Assembly (NCBI GenBank): GCA_024224815.1
Contig: JAAENC010000018.1
Coordinates: forward strand, 1-63,617
Origin: Chloroflexota bacterium
Lineage (GTDB): Bacteria; Chloroflexota; Anaerolineae; Anaerolineales; Villigracilaceae
Direction: 5' to 3'
DNA length: 63,617 bases
Under the pieces are notes generated by a model. That model had not been told where the DNA came from. It searched no databases and saw only the letters and a list, made by a program, of their open reading frames with translations. Both the position numbers and the translations under genes were made by a program. Shown here piece after piece: positions 28,449-37,513 of this stretch (position 1 is the first letter of the stretch; the number at the start of each line of letters is the position of its first letter).

Positions 28449-31031
28449 ATGAAATTTATTCTTAACGGTCAGGAAAAAGAATTCCAAGGCGATCCTGAAA
28501 CTTCTCTGCTTAGTTATTTGCGCGAGCATGAAAATATCACATCCGTAAAGGATGGTTGCTCCGGGCAGGCATCTTGCGGAGCCTGCACCGTCGATATTGA
28601 CGGCAAGGCAAAGCTCTCTTGTGCTACAAAAATGAAAAAAGTCGACGAGACAAATATCACCACGCCCGACGGTCTCGGCGATTATAAACGCGATATTTAT
28701 GGCAATGCTTTTGCCGAAAAAGGCGGCGTCCAATGCGGATTTTGCACCCCCGGCATTGTTATGCGCGCCGATACGCTCATCAAGAAAAACCCCATCCCCA
28801 CTGCAGACCAAATCAAACAAGCGCTCACCCCCCATATTTGCCGCTGCACGGGCTATACCAAAGTCGTCGATGCAATCGAATACGCAGCAGAAGCAATTCG
28901 GGATGAAAAAGAGATTCCAGTCCCAACCAGCGATGGAAAATTAGGCTCAAGGCATCCCAAATATCAGGCACAGGATTTAGTGCTCGGCAACCATAAATAT
29001 ACGGATGATCTCCGCTTCGAGGGGATGGTACACGGCGCGCTGAAATTTAGCGAATACCCCCGTGCCAAAATACTGGATATCGACACCCGAGAAGCCGAGG
29101 GCGTGGCAGGCGTGCTACGCATCTTTACCGCCGACGATGTGCCGGGTGACCGTACTATTGGCTTAATCCAACAAGATTGGCCGCTGATGCTAAAGAAAGG
29201 GGAGATAACAAGATATTTGGGTGATGTTATCGCAAGCGTAGTAGCTGAAAGCGAAGAAATTGCCCGTGATGCAATGAGCAAGATCAAGATCACGTATGAA
29301 CCCTTGGAAGTTGTCAGCGATATGCACGAAGCACTGAAGCCGGATTCCCCGAAAGTGCATGAGGGTGGAAACATCCTATCCCATCCCGTTTTTGTACGTG
29401 GCGATATGGAAGACGCGCGCGCGAAAACGGCTTTTATCTCAAAAGGTGTTTACGAAACGCAACGCGTTGAACATGCTTTTATGGAGATGGAAGCTGCGGT
29501 GGCGATGCCCGACGGTGATGGCGTAAAAATTTATTCGCAAAGCCAAGGGATTTACGAAGACCAAACTCAGATCGCGAAATTGCTTGATCTGCCAAAAGAA
29601 AAAGTGCGCGTAATCTTGGTGCCAAACGGCGGTGGATTTGGCGGTAAAGAAGATCTAACCGTGCAAGGGCACGCGGCCTTGATGGCAAAGATTCTCCAAT
29701 TGCCCGTAAAAGTGCATTTGACGCGCGATGAATCGATTGTTATGCACCCGAAACGACATCCGGTTTGGATGGATTATGAATTGGGCTGTGATAAAGAGGG
29801 GTTGTTGACTTTTATTAAGGCACGTTTTGTGGGCGATACAGGCGCTTATGCTTCGGTTGGCGCAAAAGTGCTTACTCGAATCGCGAGCCACGCGGCTGCG
29901 GCATATCACGTCCCCGCAACGGATATTGAAGCCTTTGCCGTTTATACAAATAATCTCCCCTGCGGCGCAATGCGCGGATTTGGCGTGAACCAGGCCACAT
30001 TTGGGATGGAAAGCTCGATTGACGATCTTTGCGAACAAGGTGGTTTCGACCGCTGGCAGTTCCGCTACGATAATGCGCTTGAAGATGGCTCAGCCACGAC
30101 AACTGGTCAAATTTTGCTTGGCGGCGTGGGCGTGAAAAGGGCTTTGGAAGCGATCAAAGATGAGTATGAGAAAACAAAACACGCGGGCTTGGCTTGCGGA
30201 TTGAAAAATACCGGTATCGGCAATGGGATGCCCGATGAATCATCGGCATTAATTAGCATTCTTGCGCCAGACAAAGTTGTGATCGACCACGGCTGGACAG
30301 AAATGGGGCAGGGCGTAAATACAATCGCCGCTCAGTTGGTTTGTAACGAGACGGGCATTCACCCCGATTTGATTGATATTCGTGTAGATACCATTTCTGA
30401 TCAAAATGCGGGGATGACAACGGCATCTCGCGCTACATCCCTATTGGGCAACGCGCTTTTGGATGCTTGCAAAAAACTCAACGCTGACCTGGAAAATAAC
30501 ACGCTCGCAGATTTAGTCGGTAACGAATATTTCGGTGAATGGATCGTCGATTTCACAACCAAACCTGATGCAGTTACAGATAAACCGATTACACATTATT
30601 CCTACAGCTACGCGGCACAACTTGTTTCGATTGACGATGATGGTCAAATCGACAAAGTGACTGCCGCTCACGATGCAGGGAAAATCTATAACCCAATGCT
30701 CTTTGAAGGGCAGGTTGAAGGCGCTGTACATATGGGCATCGGCTACGCTGTCAGCGAAGACTTGCCAATGGAAGATGGCGTTCCGCTCCATACGAATTTC
30801 CGCAAATTGGGCATTTTACGCGCAAAAGAAATGCCCCCTGTAGAAGTGATCGGTGTTGAAGTACCAGACCCGCTTGGGCCTTATGGCGCGAAAGGTGTTG
30901 GCGAAATTGGATTAGTTCCTACCGCTGCTGCTGTAGCAAATGCGCTTTATCAATTCGATGGAGAGCGCAGAAGAAAATTCCCGATGAAGTTGGCGAAGAA
31001 GAAGAGAAAGCCGAAGCTAATTAAGCTTTAG
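28449..31031 (+). CDS. Selenium-dependent-type molybdenum hydroxylase (xanthine dehydrogenase-like), fused FeS and Mo subunits
   Basis: An 860-residue cytosolic enzyme. Residues 1-80 are a plant-type 2Fe-2S domain (Cys37, 43, 46, 58), and residues about 85-155 are the second 2Fe-2S domain with CGFCTPG and CRCTGY. From about 170 on is the molybdopterin cytosine/guanine dinucleotide domain with GGGFGGKED, CGAMRGFG, GQGVNTIAAQ and the catalytic Glu in AKGVGEIGL. This fused layout and length match the selenium-dependent molybdenum hydroxylase family (XdhD-like) that acts on purines in anaerobic purine degradation. There is no FAD domain or FAD-subunit gene nearby. A clear RBS GAGGT precedes the ATG. 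Confidence 0.88.
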   Translation: MKFILNGQEKEFQGDPETSLLSYLREHENITSVKDGCSGQASCGACTVDIDGKAKLSCATKMKKVDETNITTPDGLGDYKRDIYGNAFAEKGGVQCGFCTPGIVMRADTLIKKNPIPTADQIKQALTPHICRCTGYTKVVDAIEYAAEAIRDEKEIPVPTSDGKLGSRHPKYQAQDLVLGNHKYTDDLRFEGMVHGALKFSEYPRAKILDIDTREAEGVAGVLRIFTADDVPGDRTIGLIQQDWPLMLKKGEITRYLGDVIASVVAESEEIARDAMSKIKITYEPLEVVSDMHEALKPDSPKVHEGGNILSHPVFVRGDMEDARAKTAFISKGVYETQRVEHAFMEMEAAVAMPDGDGVKIYSQSQGIYEDQTQIAKLLDLPKEKVRVILVPNGGGFGGKEDLTVQGHAALMAKILQLPVKVHLTRDESIVMHPKRHPVWMDYELGCDKEGLLTFIKARFVGDTGAYASVGAKVLTRIASHAAAAYHVPATDIEAFAVYTNNLPCGAMRGFGVNQATFGMESSIDDLCEQGGFDRWQFRYDNALEDGSATTTGQILLGGVGVKRALEAIKDEYEKTKHAGLACGLKNTGIGNGMPDESSALISILAPDKVVIDHGWTEMGQGVNTIAAQLVCNETGIHPDLIDIRVDTISDQNAGMTTASRATSLLGNALLDACKKLNADLENNTLADLVGNEYFGEWIVDFTTKPDAVTDKPITHYSYSYAAQLVSIDDDGQIDKVTAAHDAGKIYNPMLFEGQVEGAVHMGIGYAVSEDLPMEDGVPLHTNFRKLGILRAKEMPPVEVIGVEVPDPLGPYGAKGVGEIGLVPTAAAVANALYQFDGERRRKFPMKLAKKKRKPKLIKL

Positions 31032-31036
31032 TAAAT

Positions 31037-31082
31037 GCCCCCCTCTAACTCCCCCCGCGTGCGGGGGGAGTTAGAGGGGGGC
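31037..31082. repeat. Perfect 20-bp C/G-rich inverted repeat
   Basis: Positions 31037-31056 pair perfectly with 31063-31082 around a six-base loop; the arms contain CCCCCCTCTAACTCCCCCC. It is a complete member of the dispersed C-run/G-run family (4199-4280, 33664-33700, 42954-42997). It is the first of three hairpins in a row between the convergent hydroxylase and AI-2E genes. Confidence 0.8.
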
Positions 31083-31090
31083 TATAAAGC

Positions 31091-31128
31091 AAAAGCGCGT
31101 GGATGAGATTTCATCCATGCGCTTTTTT
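31091..31128 (+). terminator. Terminator of the molybdenum hydroxylase gene
   Basis: A 16-bp stem with one mismatch (31091-31106 with 31111-31126), a four-base loop, and a run of six T on the plus strand. It lies 60 bases past the hydroxylase stop codon. Confidence 0.85.
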
Positions 31129-31144
31129 ATATAATCAGCTAAAA

Positions 31145-31177
31145 AAACCTGACAGGTCTGTGAGACCTGTCAGGTTT
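31145..31177 (-). terminator. Terminator of the thrC / AI-2E unit (CCTGACAGG palindrome)
   Basis: A perfect 15-bp stem (31145-31159 with 31163-31177) with a three-base loop. On the minus strand it is followed by a T run (complement of the A run from 31141). It lies four bases past the AI-2E stop codon. Confidence 0.85.
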
Positions 31178-31181
31178 CAAA

Positions 31182-32324
31182 TTATTCTTCTTTTATCTTT
31201 TCTTCTACCACTTTCTCTTCTTTTTCCTGCTCCGCTTCCCATACTTCGTATAAATCTTCGCGCAAATCAGGTTCTGTGCCCATGATCCCGGCTCTAAGAT
31301 AACGTCCAATTACGAGCGTAGAAGCAATTACTGGCACGATCACAATCGCACTCAAAATGCCCTGTAGAAGCACAGCGGCCATAATGGCAACAAAGACTAA
31401 ACCTTCATGTAAATCAACGCTACGCCCCATCAGGCGTGGGCGCAACCAGATATTTTTCAAATTGACCAAGACCAAGAAAATCACAAAGATCAATAGAGCA
31501 AACCAGAAGTTTGAAATGGGTAGGAAAAGCGACCCTTCCAGCAGGGCAACTGCTATAGCAATCACCGTTGCCACCATCGGGCCAACATCGGGGATAATAT
31601 TCAGCAAGCCAGTCAAAATCCCGATAATGAGTGCGCCGGGCAATCCGATCGCAAACCACGCAATCGTGAAGACTGTTCCCACAATCGCCATGAGCGCAAT
31701 TTGGCTGCGCAAATAAGCTGCCCAAAGTTCCTTTATCTCTAAAAAGATCATCCGCGCATCGCGTCTATAGGCAACTGGCGCTTGGCGAATCATCAGCTCA
31801 CGCAATTTATCCCAATCCAGCAGAAAATAATAGACAGCAACAATAATCACAAAAAACCATGCTGCATTCCGCGAGGTACTCTCGATAATATGCAACGCTT
31901 GCTCTGGCAAACTTGTTATCACGGCCAAAACAGAGCTTTCCAACTCGCTAAGATAATCGCTTGCGTCCAAGACCACAGTCCCGATGCGAATCGGCTCACT
32001 TAAGAAAAGCAAGGCCTCTTCATAGATATGCACCAGATCATTCGAGAAAACCTGAATTTGTGTAATCAGCTCGGGGATAAATAAAACCGGGGAAGCCAAG
32101 ACCAAGCCCAAAGAAAGAAAATAAACCAAGTTTACAGCCGGTTTATGTTTCAGCCCAAAGCGGTCTTTCATCAAATTGACAAGCGGCATCATGATATAAG
32201 CGATCAATCCGCCAATGATCAAAGGTTGAAACATCGGGCGCGTATACCATCCAAATGTCACAATGAAAATGATTATCAATATTAAAGTCAGATAACGCGC
32301 GGGCGTACTCCATTTTTCTCTCAT
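31182..32324 (-). CDS. AI-2E family transporter (YdiK/PerM-like)
   Basis: A 380-residue membrane protein with about seven to eight helices. Family features are the N-terminal helix pair with PLIIGGLIAYIMMPLVN, and the C-terminal block FAIGLPGALIIGILTGLLNIIPDVGPMVATVIAIAVALLEGS, followed by RPRLMGRSVDLHEGLVFVAIMAAVLLQGILSAIV. The C-terminus is a long Glu/Lys-rich tail. Family members have been linked to autoinducer export, Na+/H+ antiport and other solutes; the substrate here is unknown. The start overlaps the thrC stop by 4 bases, so the two are co-translated. Confidence 0.88.
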   Translation of the reverse strand: MREKWSTPARYLTLILIIIFIVTFGWYTRPMFQPLIIGGLIAYIMMPLVNLMKDRFGLKHKPAVNLVYFLSLGLVLASPVLFIPELITQIQVFSNDLVHIYEEALLFLSEPIRIGTVVLDASDYLSELESSVLAVITSLPEQALHIIESTSRNAAWFFVIIVAVYYFLLDWDKLRELMIRQAPVAYRRDARMIFLEIKELWAAYLRSQIALMAIVGTVFTIAWFAIGLPGALIIGILTGLLNIIPDVGPMVATVIAIAVALLEGSLFLPISNFWFALLIFVIFLVLVNLKNIWLRPRLMGRSVDLHEGLVFVAIMAAVLLQGILSAIVIVPVIASTLVIGRYLRAGIMGTEPDLREDLYEVWEAEQEKEEKVVEEKIKEE

Positions 32325-33565
32325 AGATTCTCTTTCACAGCCTCTAAAGTTGGACTAATAATCGGTGCTTCGGCGACAGCTTTCAGCGCTGCATTGACAT
32401 CTTTGAGACCACTACCTGTATTCACCACCAAAACGGGATCATCGCGATTCACAACGCCTTTTGAAATGGCTTCCGTTAAACCGGCATATGCTGTGGCCCC
32501 AGCTGGTTCTGCAAAAACGCCAACTCTACCTAATTCCGCTATGGAGGCAATAATTGCCTCGTCATCAACAAGAATATATTGCCCATTTGTCTCTGTTGCC
32601 GCACGAAGCGCACGCACGCCATCGCTGGGCATATCTACTGAGATACTATCTGCTCTCGTTGTTGCAGAAATAGCTTTGATTTCTTCTGTACCTGCATTAT
32701 AGGCATTTGCAATTGCGGCAGAACCTTCAGCCTGCACCCCGATAATGCGCGGCATCGCTTTTAGCCAGCCTAATTTCTGTAAATCTTTAAAGCCTTTATG
32801 AATGCCAGAGATGATATTGCCATCTCCCACAGAAACAAAGATTGTGAGGGCTTTATCGTTCTCTTTCAAAGCATCCAGTGACCATTCCCAAATCTCAAAA
32901 CCAGCGGTCTTTTTGCCTTCTACGGTGAAAGGGTTATATCCTGTATTGCGACAATACCAACCAAATTCATTGGCGGCTTTAACGGCTAGTTCAACGGTAT
33001 CATCATAAGTACCATCTACGAGCATCACTTCTGCACCAAAAATGAGCAACTGAGCAATTTTTGCAACAGGCGCTGTTTTTGGGGCAAAGATAATGGCTTT
33101 TTGCCCAACGGCAGCAGCCATCCCCGCAAGGGCTGCGCCAGCGTTCCCAGTAGATGCAGTGACAATCACTTCCGCGCCAATTTCTTTGGCGCGCGCAACC
33201 AAAATTGCACTGGCTCTATCTTTGAAAGATGCTGTAGGGTTGCGACTCTCGTCTTTTAGCCAGAGATTATCCAAACCGAGTTTTTCTGCTAATCTTGGTA
33301 GGCAAAAAGTCGGTGTTAAGCCAGCAGCATAAAGCGGTGTTTCTTCCCCGCCTGGATTTTTTACAGGCAATAAGGGTAAATATCGCCATAACGATGCTTC
33401 TGTACGGCAAGTAATATCATCCGGTTGATATTTTTCTTTGATCGCTTCGTAATCGAGAAGGACATTCAAATTTCCGCCATCAATGGGGCAAGTATAGGTC
33501 ACTTCTTTCGGGCTGTATTTTTTCCCACAGAGAGAACATTCGTAGCCAAGAAATTTATTCATCAT
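32321..33565 (-). CDS. thrC: Threonine synthase
   Basis: A 414-residue fold-type II PLP enzyme that converts O-phosphohomoserine to threonine. The N-terminus is a zinc-ribbon-like segment (YECSLCGKKY and TCPIDGG, three Cys visible). The PLP Lys is in NPTASFKDRAS, the phosphate-binding Gly-rich loop is ASTGNAGAALAGMAAA, and VSVGDGNIISG and VNTGSGLKD are further family blocks. It overlaps the AI-2E gene by 4 bases. Because it lies beside a purine-catabolic cluster, a different PLP role such as ammonia release from a beta-substituted amino acid is conceivable, but the sequence reads as ordinary ThrC. Confidence 0.9.
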   Translation of the reverse strand: MMNKFLGYECSLCGKKYSPKEVTYTCPIDGGNLNVLLDYEAIKEKYQPDDITCRTEASLWRYLPLLPVKNPGGEETPLYAAGLTPTFCLPRLAEKLGLDNLWLKDESRNPTASFKDRASAILVARAKEIGAEVIVTASTGNAGAALAGMAAAVGQKAIIFAPKTAPVAKIAQLLIFGAEVMLVDGTYDDTVELAVKAANEFGWYCRNTGYNPFTVEGKKTAGFEIWEWSLDALKENDKALTIFVSVGDGNIISGIHKGFKDLQKLGWLKAMPRIIGVQAEGSAAIANAYNAGTEEIKAISATTRADSISVDMPSDGVRALRAATETNGQYILVDDEAIIASIAELGRVGVFAEPAGATAYAGLTEAISKGVVNRDDPVLVVNTGSGLKDVNAALKAVAEAPIISPTLEAVKENL

Positions 33566-33663
33566 TTACCTTATATAATCTTTTTTTCAAGAGATTGCAA
33601 GCTATATTTTATCATTAGACTTCTTTAAAAAGCTCTAATGCTACACCAGGGATGGCCGCGATT

Positions 33664-33701
33664 GCCCCCTCCCTCTAACTCCTCTCCTTGCAGGGGGGAG
33701 A
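33664..33701. repeat. C/G-rich repeat, degenerate member
   Basis: The stretch contains GCCCCCTCCCTCTAACTC, then CTTGCAGGGGGGAGAATT, which matches the dispersed C-run/G-run family but with poorer pairing. It lies between the ABC-transporter terminator and thrC. Confidence 0.55.
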
Positions 33702-33715
33702 ATTGTGTTGTTAAG

Positions 33716-33752
33716 AAAAGCTTCCGAAGTTTTGAAAACTTCGGAAGCTTTT
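33716..33752 (-). terminator. Terminator of the nucleoside ABC transporter operon
   Basis: A perfect 18-bp palindrome (33716-33733 with 33735-33752) with A/T runs at its ends. On the minus strand it follows the last permease gene by 7 bases. It could also act on plus-strand transcripts. Confidence 0.8.
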
Positions 33753-33759
33753 TGTTTCA

Positions 33760-34725
33760 TTAGAGTCCGCGTTCACCGCGAATATAGGGCACTCCGAGCG
33801 CGGCGGGCGCGCCAAGCCGTTTTTTCGTTGCGGCACGAGAACCCCAGACTAGTGCAATGATCGTGAGCACGAAAGGCATCATCTGAAGGAAGAAGCCGTA
33901 GTTTGAATTTACATAAAGCGGATTAGCAAAGCCGAAGAGCATAGCCGGGCCTTGGAGATCAAGAATAAATCGGCGGAGCATACCAAAAAGATAGCCGCCA
34001 AATGCTGCTCGCATCGGATTCCATTGCGCAAAGATGACCAAACCGACTGCTATCCAGCCTTGGCCGGATGTGGTTTGGGTGCTGTACCAGCCGGGAGAAA
34101 CAGATAAGCTAATTGTTGCGCCAGCCAAGCCTGCGAGCATCCCACCTACAAATGTATAAAAGTAACGTACACCGTAAACGCTAATGCCTAAAGTATCTGC
34201 TGCGGAGGGTTTTTCACCAACTGCGCGGAGGTGCATCCCTGGACGGGTTTTGTAAACGTAGTACCATGCCAAAGGCGCAAATAAATAGCCGACATATACC
34301 AACAAACTATGCTCAGAGAAGAAAACCGGCCCAAGAAAAGGGATTTGTGAGAGCAAGGGGATGTCTACGATAGGAATTGTCGGTGGATGTTGACCTGTGA
34401 GACCTTCTCCCAAAACGAGAGCAAGCCCAGTACCAAGAAAGGTTAACGATAATCCGCTAACGACTTGGTCTGCCTGAAAGTGAATGGTCACCAGGCCGTG
34501 AGCGAGACTTAATATCCCGCCCGCTAGCATGGCAACGATCAAGCCGACCCAAGCGTTATTTGTGGCGAGCGAGGTGCTAAATCCTGCCATTGCGCCGAGA
34601 AGCATCATGCCTTCGACACCGAGATTGAGAATGCCCGAGCGTTCGGCGAATACTTCGCCGATCGCGGCAAAGAGAAGGATTGTACCTGTCGCTAAACCTG
34701 CGTGTAGAATGATTTCTATATTCAT
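33760..34725 (-). CDS. Nucleoside ABC transporter permease (BmpA-system, second permease)
   Basis: A 321-residue integral membrane permease with about nine helices, of the branched-chain-type (BPD_transp_2) family used in BmpA/Nup nucleoside importers. The block RSGILNLGVEGMMLLGAMAGF near the N-terminus and LRAVGEKPSAADTLGISVYGVRYFYTFVGGMLAGLAGATISL, which contacts the ATPase, are typical. It starts directly after the first permease's stop codon. It likely imports purine nucleosides or bases for the enzymes encoded upstream. Confidence 0.9.
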   Translation of the reverse strand: MNIEIILHAGLATGTILLFAAIGEVFAERSGILNLGVEGMMLLGAMAGFSTSLATNNAWVGLIVAMLAGGILSLAHGLVTIHFQADQVVSGLSLTFLGTGLALVLGEGLTGQHPPTIPIVDIPLLSQIPFLGPVFFSEHSLLVYVGYLFAPLAWYYVYKTRPGMHLRAVGEKPSAADTLGISVYGVRYFYTFVGGMLAGLAGATISLSVSPGWYSTQTTSGQGWIAVGLVIFAQWNPMRAAFGGYLFGMLRRFILDLQGPAMLFGFANPLYVNSNYGFFLQMMPFVLTIIALVWGSRAATKKRLGAPAALGVPYIRGERGL

Positions 34726-35829
34726 TTATGCCTCCTGCTCCAAGCGAACCAGGCGAATTTTATAGCGTAATAAAACATCGCTGCTGATGACCATGAAAAG
34801 GATAATGCCTTGCAAAAGATTAGATAAACCTGAAGGCTGAATTTCACGACCCGCAACAATGAGCGCGCCAAAAAGAATGGATACGATGATTACGGCAAAG
34901 GGGCTTAGTTTAGCAAGCCACGCGACGATAATGCCTGTAAAACCATAGCCCGGGGAAATTTTTTCCTGTAAACGATGCACAACACCGCTAATCTCAGACA
35001 TACCTGCCAAACCGGCGAGGGCGCCTGAGAGCATCATCACGAGAACGAGATTGCGCGTAATATTAAGTCCTGCATAACGCGCTGCTTGTGGGTTATCACC
35101 AATCAATTTGATTTCGTAGCCCCAATGACTACGTTCTAAGATCCACCAAATGATAATGGCGGCGATGATGCCAAAAACCACGCCCAAATGGAGGGTGATA
35201 CCCGAGAATTGTCGATACTCTTTTGCCAAATCTGAAAGGCGAGGCAACCAGGCAATTTTCTCAAATTGAGGGGTCATTTGAAAACCGGCATCACTCCATT
35301 TATCGAAAATCCAGAAGTTATTCCAATAAAGGGCAACATAGTTAAGCATGAGCGTGATGATGATTTCGTTGACTTGGTATTTGGCTTTAAGATAACCAGG
35401 GATAAAACCCCAAATTGCGCCGCCGATCATACCCATGATAATCATCAGTGTGATAACGATAAATTTTGGCGTGGTTTCCAGATTGACCATAGGAACGAGC
35501 ACAACCAAACTCGAGAAGAAAGCACCCATATAAAACTGGCCTTCTGCACCGATATTCCAGAGTTTCATTTTGAAGGCAACGGCACAAGCTAAACCGACCA
35601 TAATCAGGGGCGTTGCCTTAACCATCGTGTCTGAAAAAACGGGCCAAGAGCCAAAAGTTGCGGTGAAGAAGAATTTCAACACGCGCAAAGGGTCGCCACC
35701 AATTATCTTCAGAACAATACCGCTGATAATAAAAGCGACAAGTACTGAGACAAGCGATGTTACTGCCGGCAACCATTTGGGATAGTCGGCCGTGCGTTTT
35801 TCAAAAATTACTGTATAGGGGAGATTCAT
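34726..35829 (-). CDS. Nucleoside ABC transporter permease (BmpA-system, first permease)
   Basis: A 367-residue permease with about nine helices. The coupling block IKLIGDNPQAARYAGLNITRNLVLVMMLSGALAGLAGMSEISGVVHRL is characteristic of the permease partner found with BmpA-type nucleoside receptors. Its start overlaps the ATPase stop by 4 bases and the second permease follows without a gap, so all three are translated together and form a heterodimeric membrane channel. Confidence 0.9.
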   Translation of the reverse strand: MNLPYTVIFEKRTADYPKWLPAVTSLVSVLVAFIISGIVLKIIGGDPLRVLKFFFTATFGSWPVFSDTMVKATPLIMVGLACAVAFKMKLWNIGAEGQFYMGAFFSSLVVLVPMVNLETTPKFIVITLMIIMGMIGGAIWGFIPGYLKAKYQVNEIIITLMLNYVALYWNNFWIFDKWSDAGFQMTPQFEKIAWLPRLSDLAKEYRQFSGITLHLGVVFGIIAAIIIWWILERSHWGYEIKLIGDNPQAARYAGLNITRNLVLVMMLSGALAGLAGMSEISGVVHRLQEKISPGYGFTGIIVAWLAKLSPFAVIIVSILFGALIVAGREIQPSGLSNLLQGIILFMVISSDVLLRYKIRLVRLEQEA

Positions 35830-37361
35830 GCATCACTCCTTTTCATGCCGGTCATCATTAGACCAATTTCTTTCACATCTGCGTTTTCGGCATCCAAAAT
35901 GCCCATCACTTCCCCTTCATGTAAAACAGCGATACGATCACTGAGTGTAAGTAACTCATCCAATTCTTCAGAGATCAGCAAAATAGCTGTTCCCTCTTCT
36001 CGCTGAGCGAGTAAAAGACGCTGAATAGATTCAATTGCGCCTACATCAAGACCGCGCGTAGGCTGCATCGCAACCATTAGCTTCGGATTTGTAGTAATTT
36101 CACGCGCCAAAATTACTTTTTGCAAATTACCGCCAGAAAGCTTACGCGCCATTGTGCGTACACTTGGGGCAAGGATGTCATAAGCATCTTTTAGACCACG
36201 AGCATGGGAGCGTGCTTCAGTAAAGTTGATACTCCATTTATTACCGATCGGGTTATCCCGATAATTTTTCATGATCGTATTTTCGGTGATCGTCATATTT
36301 GGAGCGGAGCCAACACCCGTCCTATCTTCCGGGACATGAGCCACGCCACGCTCTATAGCTTTACTTGGTTCGCAGTTTGCAACATCTTCTCCATTGATAA
36401 AGATACTGCCCTCACAAGTCCGCATCCCCGTAATTACTTCGGCTAATTCACTTTGTCCGTTGCCTGCAACACCAGCAATGCCCAAAATTTCACCTTCGCG
36501 TACATTTAACGAGAGCTTATTGAGCGCGGGAACGCCTTTATTATTCTCAGCACTCACATCCCGCACATCAAGAACAACAGCACCGGGTTCTTGAGCCTTC
36601 TTTTCCACACTGAAGATAACTTTACGGCCAACCATTAATTCGGCCAGTTTTTCTCCCGTAAGTCCTTCAACGCCAATCCCTTCTGCAGTTGCAACGCCTT
36701 TGCGAAGGACAGTCAAACGATCTGCAACAGCCGTTACTTCGTTCAGTTTGTGACTAATGAAAATGATCGACTTTCCCTGCTCTGTCATTGAGCGCATCGT
36801 ATTCATTAGCTCATCAATTTCTTGGGGAGCCAATACGGCCGTCGGCTCATCCATGATCAAAATATCTGCCCCACGATAGAGAGTCTTCAAAATCTCTACA
36901 CGCTGCTGCTCACCAACAGATAATTGCCAAACCAAAGCACTTGGGTCTACCCGTAGGCCAAATTGGTCTTGCAAATCACGGATTTTTTGGTCGTATTTAG
37001 CCAAGTCCATGAAAAATTTGGGCTCACCTAAACCAAGCAGGATATTCTCTGTCACTGTCTGGGTTGGGACCAACATAAAATGCTGATGAACCATCCCAAT
37101 CCCTTTGGAAATAGCTTCTTTAGGCGAGTTAAAATTAACATCTTCCCCATGCACTTTCATCACCCCGGAAACAGGCTTATATAGCCCTGCCAAGGCATTC
37201 ATTAGCGTGCTTTTTCCTGCGCCATTCTCACCCAAAAGCGCATGAATTTCTCCTTGCTTTAGGGTGAGGTTTACATGATCGTTCGCCAACACACCGGGAA
37301 AGCGAATAACAATATCTTTCATTTCAACGGCATTTGGGGGAGAAGATGAAGTCATAGGCAA
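35826..37361 (-). CDS. Nucleoside ABC transporter ATP-binding protein (two ATPase domains)
   Basis: A 511-residue duplicated ABC ATPase like YufO/NupO. The first domain has Walker A GENGAGKST, signature LSVGEQQRVEILK and Walker B ILIMDEPTAVL. The second domain is degenerate: GVAGNGQSEL in place of Walker A, LSGGNLQKVILAREI as signature, and a Walker B-like PKLMVAMQPTRGLD. Such asymmetry is normal for this family. It follows bmpA after a hairpin (37471-37505), which probably reduces its expression relative to the binding protein. Confidence 0.93.
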   Translation of the reverse strand: MPMTSSSPPNAVEMKDIVIRFPGVLANDHVNLTLKQGEIHALLGENGAGKSTLMNALAGLYKPVSGVMKVHGEDVNFNSPKEAISKGIGMVHQHFMLVPTQTVTENILLGLGEPKFFMDLAKYDQKIRDLQDQFGLRVDPSALVWQLSVGEQQRVEILKTLYRGADILIMDEPTAVLAPQEIDELMNTMRSMTEQGKSIIFISHKLNEVTAVADRLTVLRKGVATAEGIGVEGLTGEKLAELMVGRKVIFSVEKKAQEPGAVVLDVRDVSAENNKGVPALNKLSLNVREGEILGIAGVAGNGQSELAEVITGMRTCEGSIFINGEDVANCEPSKAIERGVAHVPEDRTGVGSAPNMTITENTIMKNYRDNPIGNKWSINFTEARSHARGLKDAYDILAPSVRTMARKLSGGNLQKVILAREITTNPKLMVAMQPTRGLDVGAIESIQRLLLAQREEGTAILLISEELDELLTLSDRIAVLHEGEVMGILDAENADVKEIGLMMTGMKRSDA

Positions 37362-37470
37362 AGCTCCTGTTTATAAAAATTGAAAGTTAGAAGTTGCAAG
37401 TATAGGTCATGTTTTCAACATTGTTCACGCTGCAAGCGTGACCTACAATAACAAAGAACTAAAATAAAAA

Positions 37471-37505
37471 AGAAGAGGCGACCCCGCAGGGAGCCGCCTC
37501 TTTTT
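37471..37505 (-). terminator. Hairpin between bmpA and the transporter ATPase (likely partial terminator)
   Basis: Stem AAGAGGCG with CGCCTCTT plus inner C/G pairing; on the minus strand it is followed by a T-rich tract. It lies 9 bases past the bmpA stop and ahead of the ATPase and permease genes. This fits the common scheme in which the binding protein is made in excess and some transcription reads through. Confidence 0.75.
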
Positions 37506-37513
37506 ATCAAAAA

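Noticed and set aside
28449-31031. In-frame UGA selenocysteine codons in the selenium-dependent-type hydroxylase
   Set aside because: The frame is continuous without internal UGA. In this family selenium is a bound cofactor atom, not selenocysteine.
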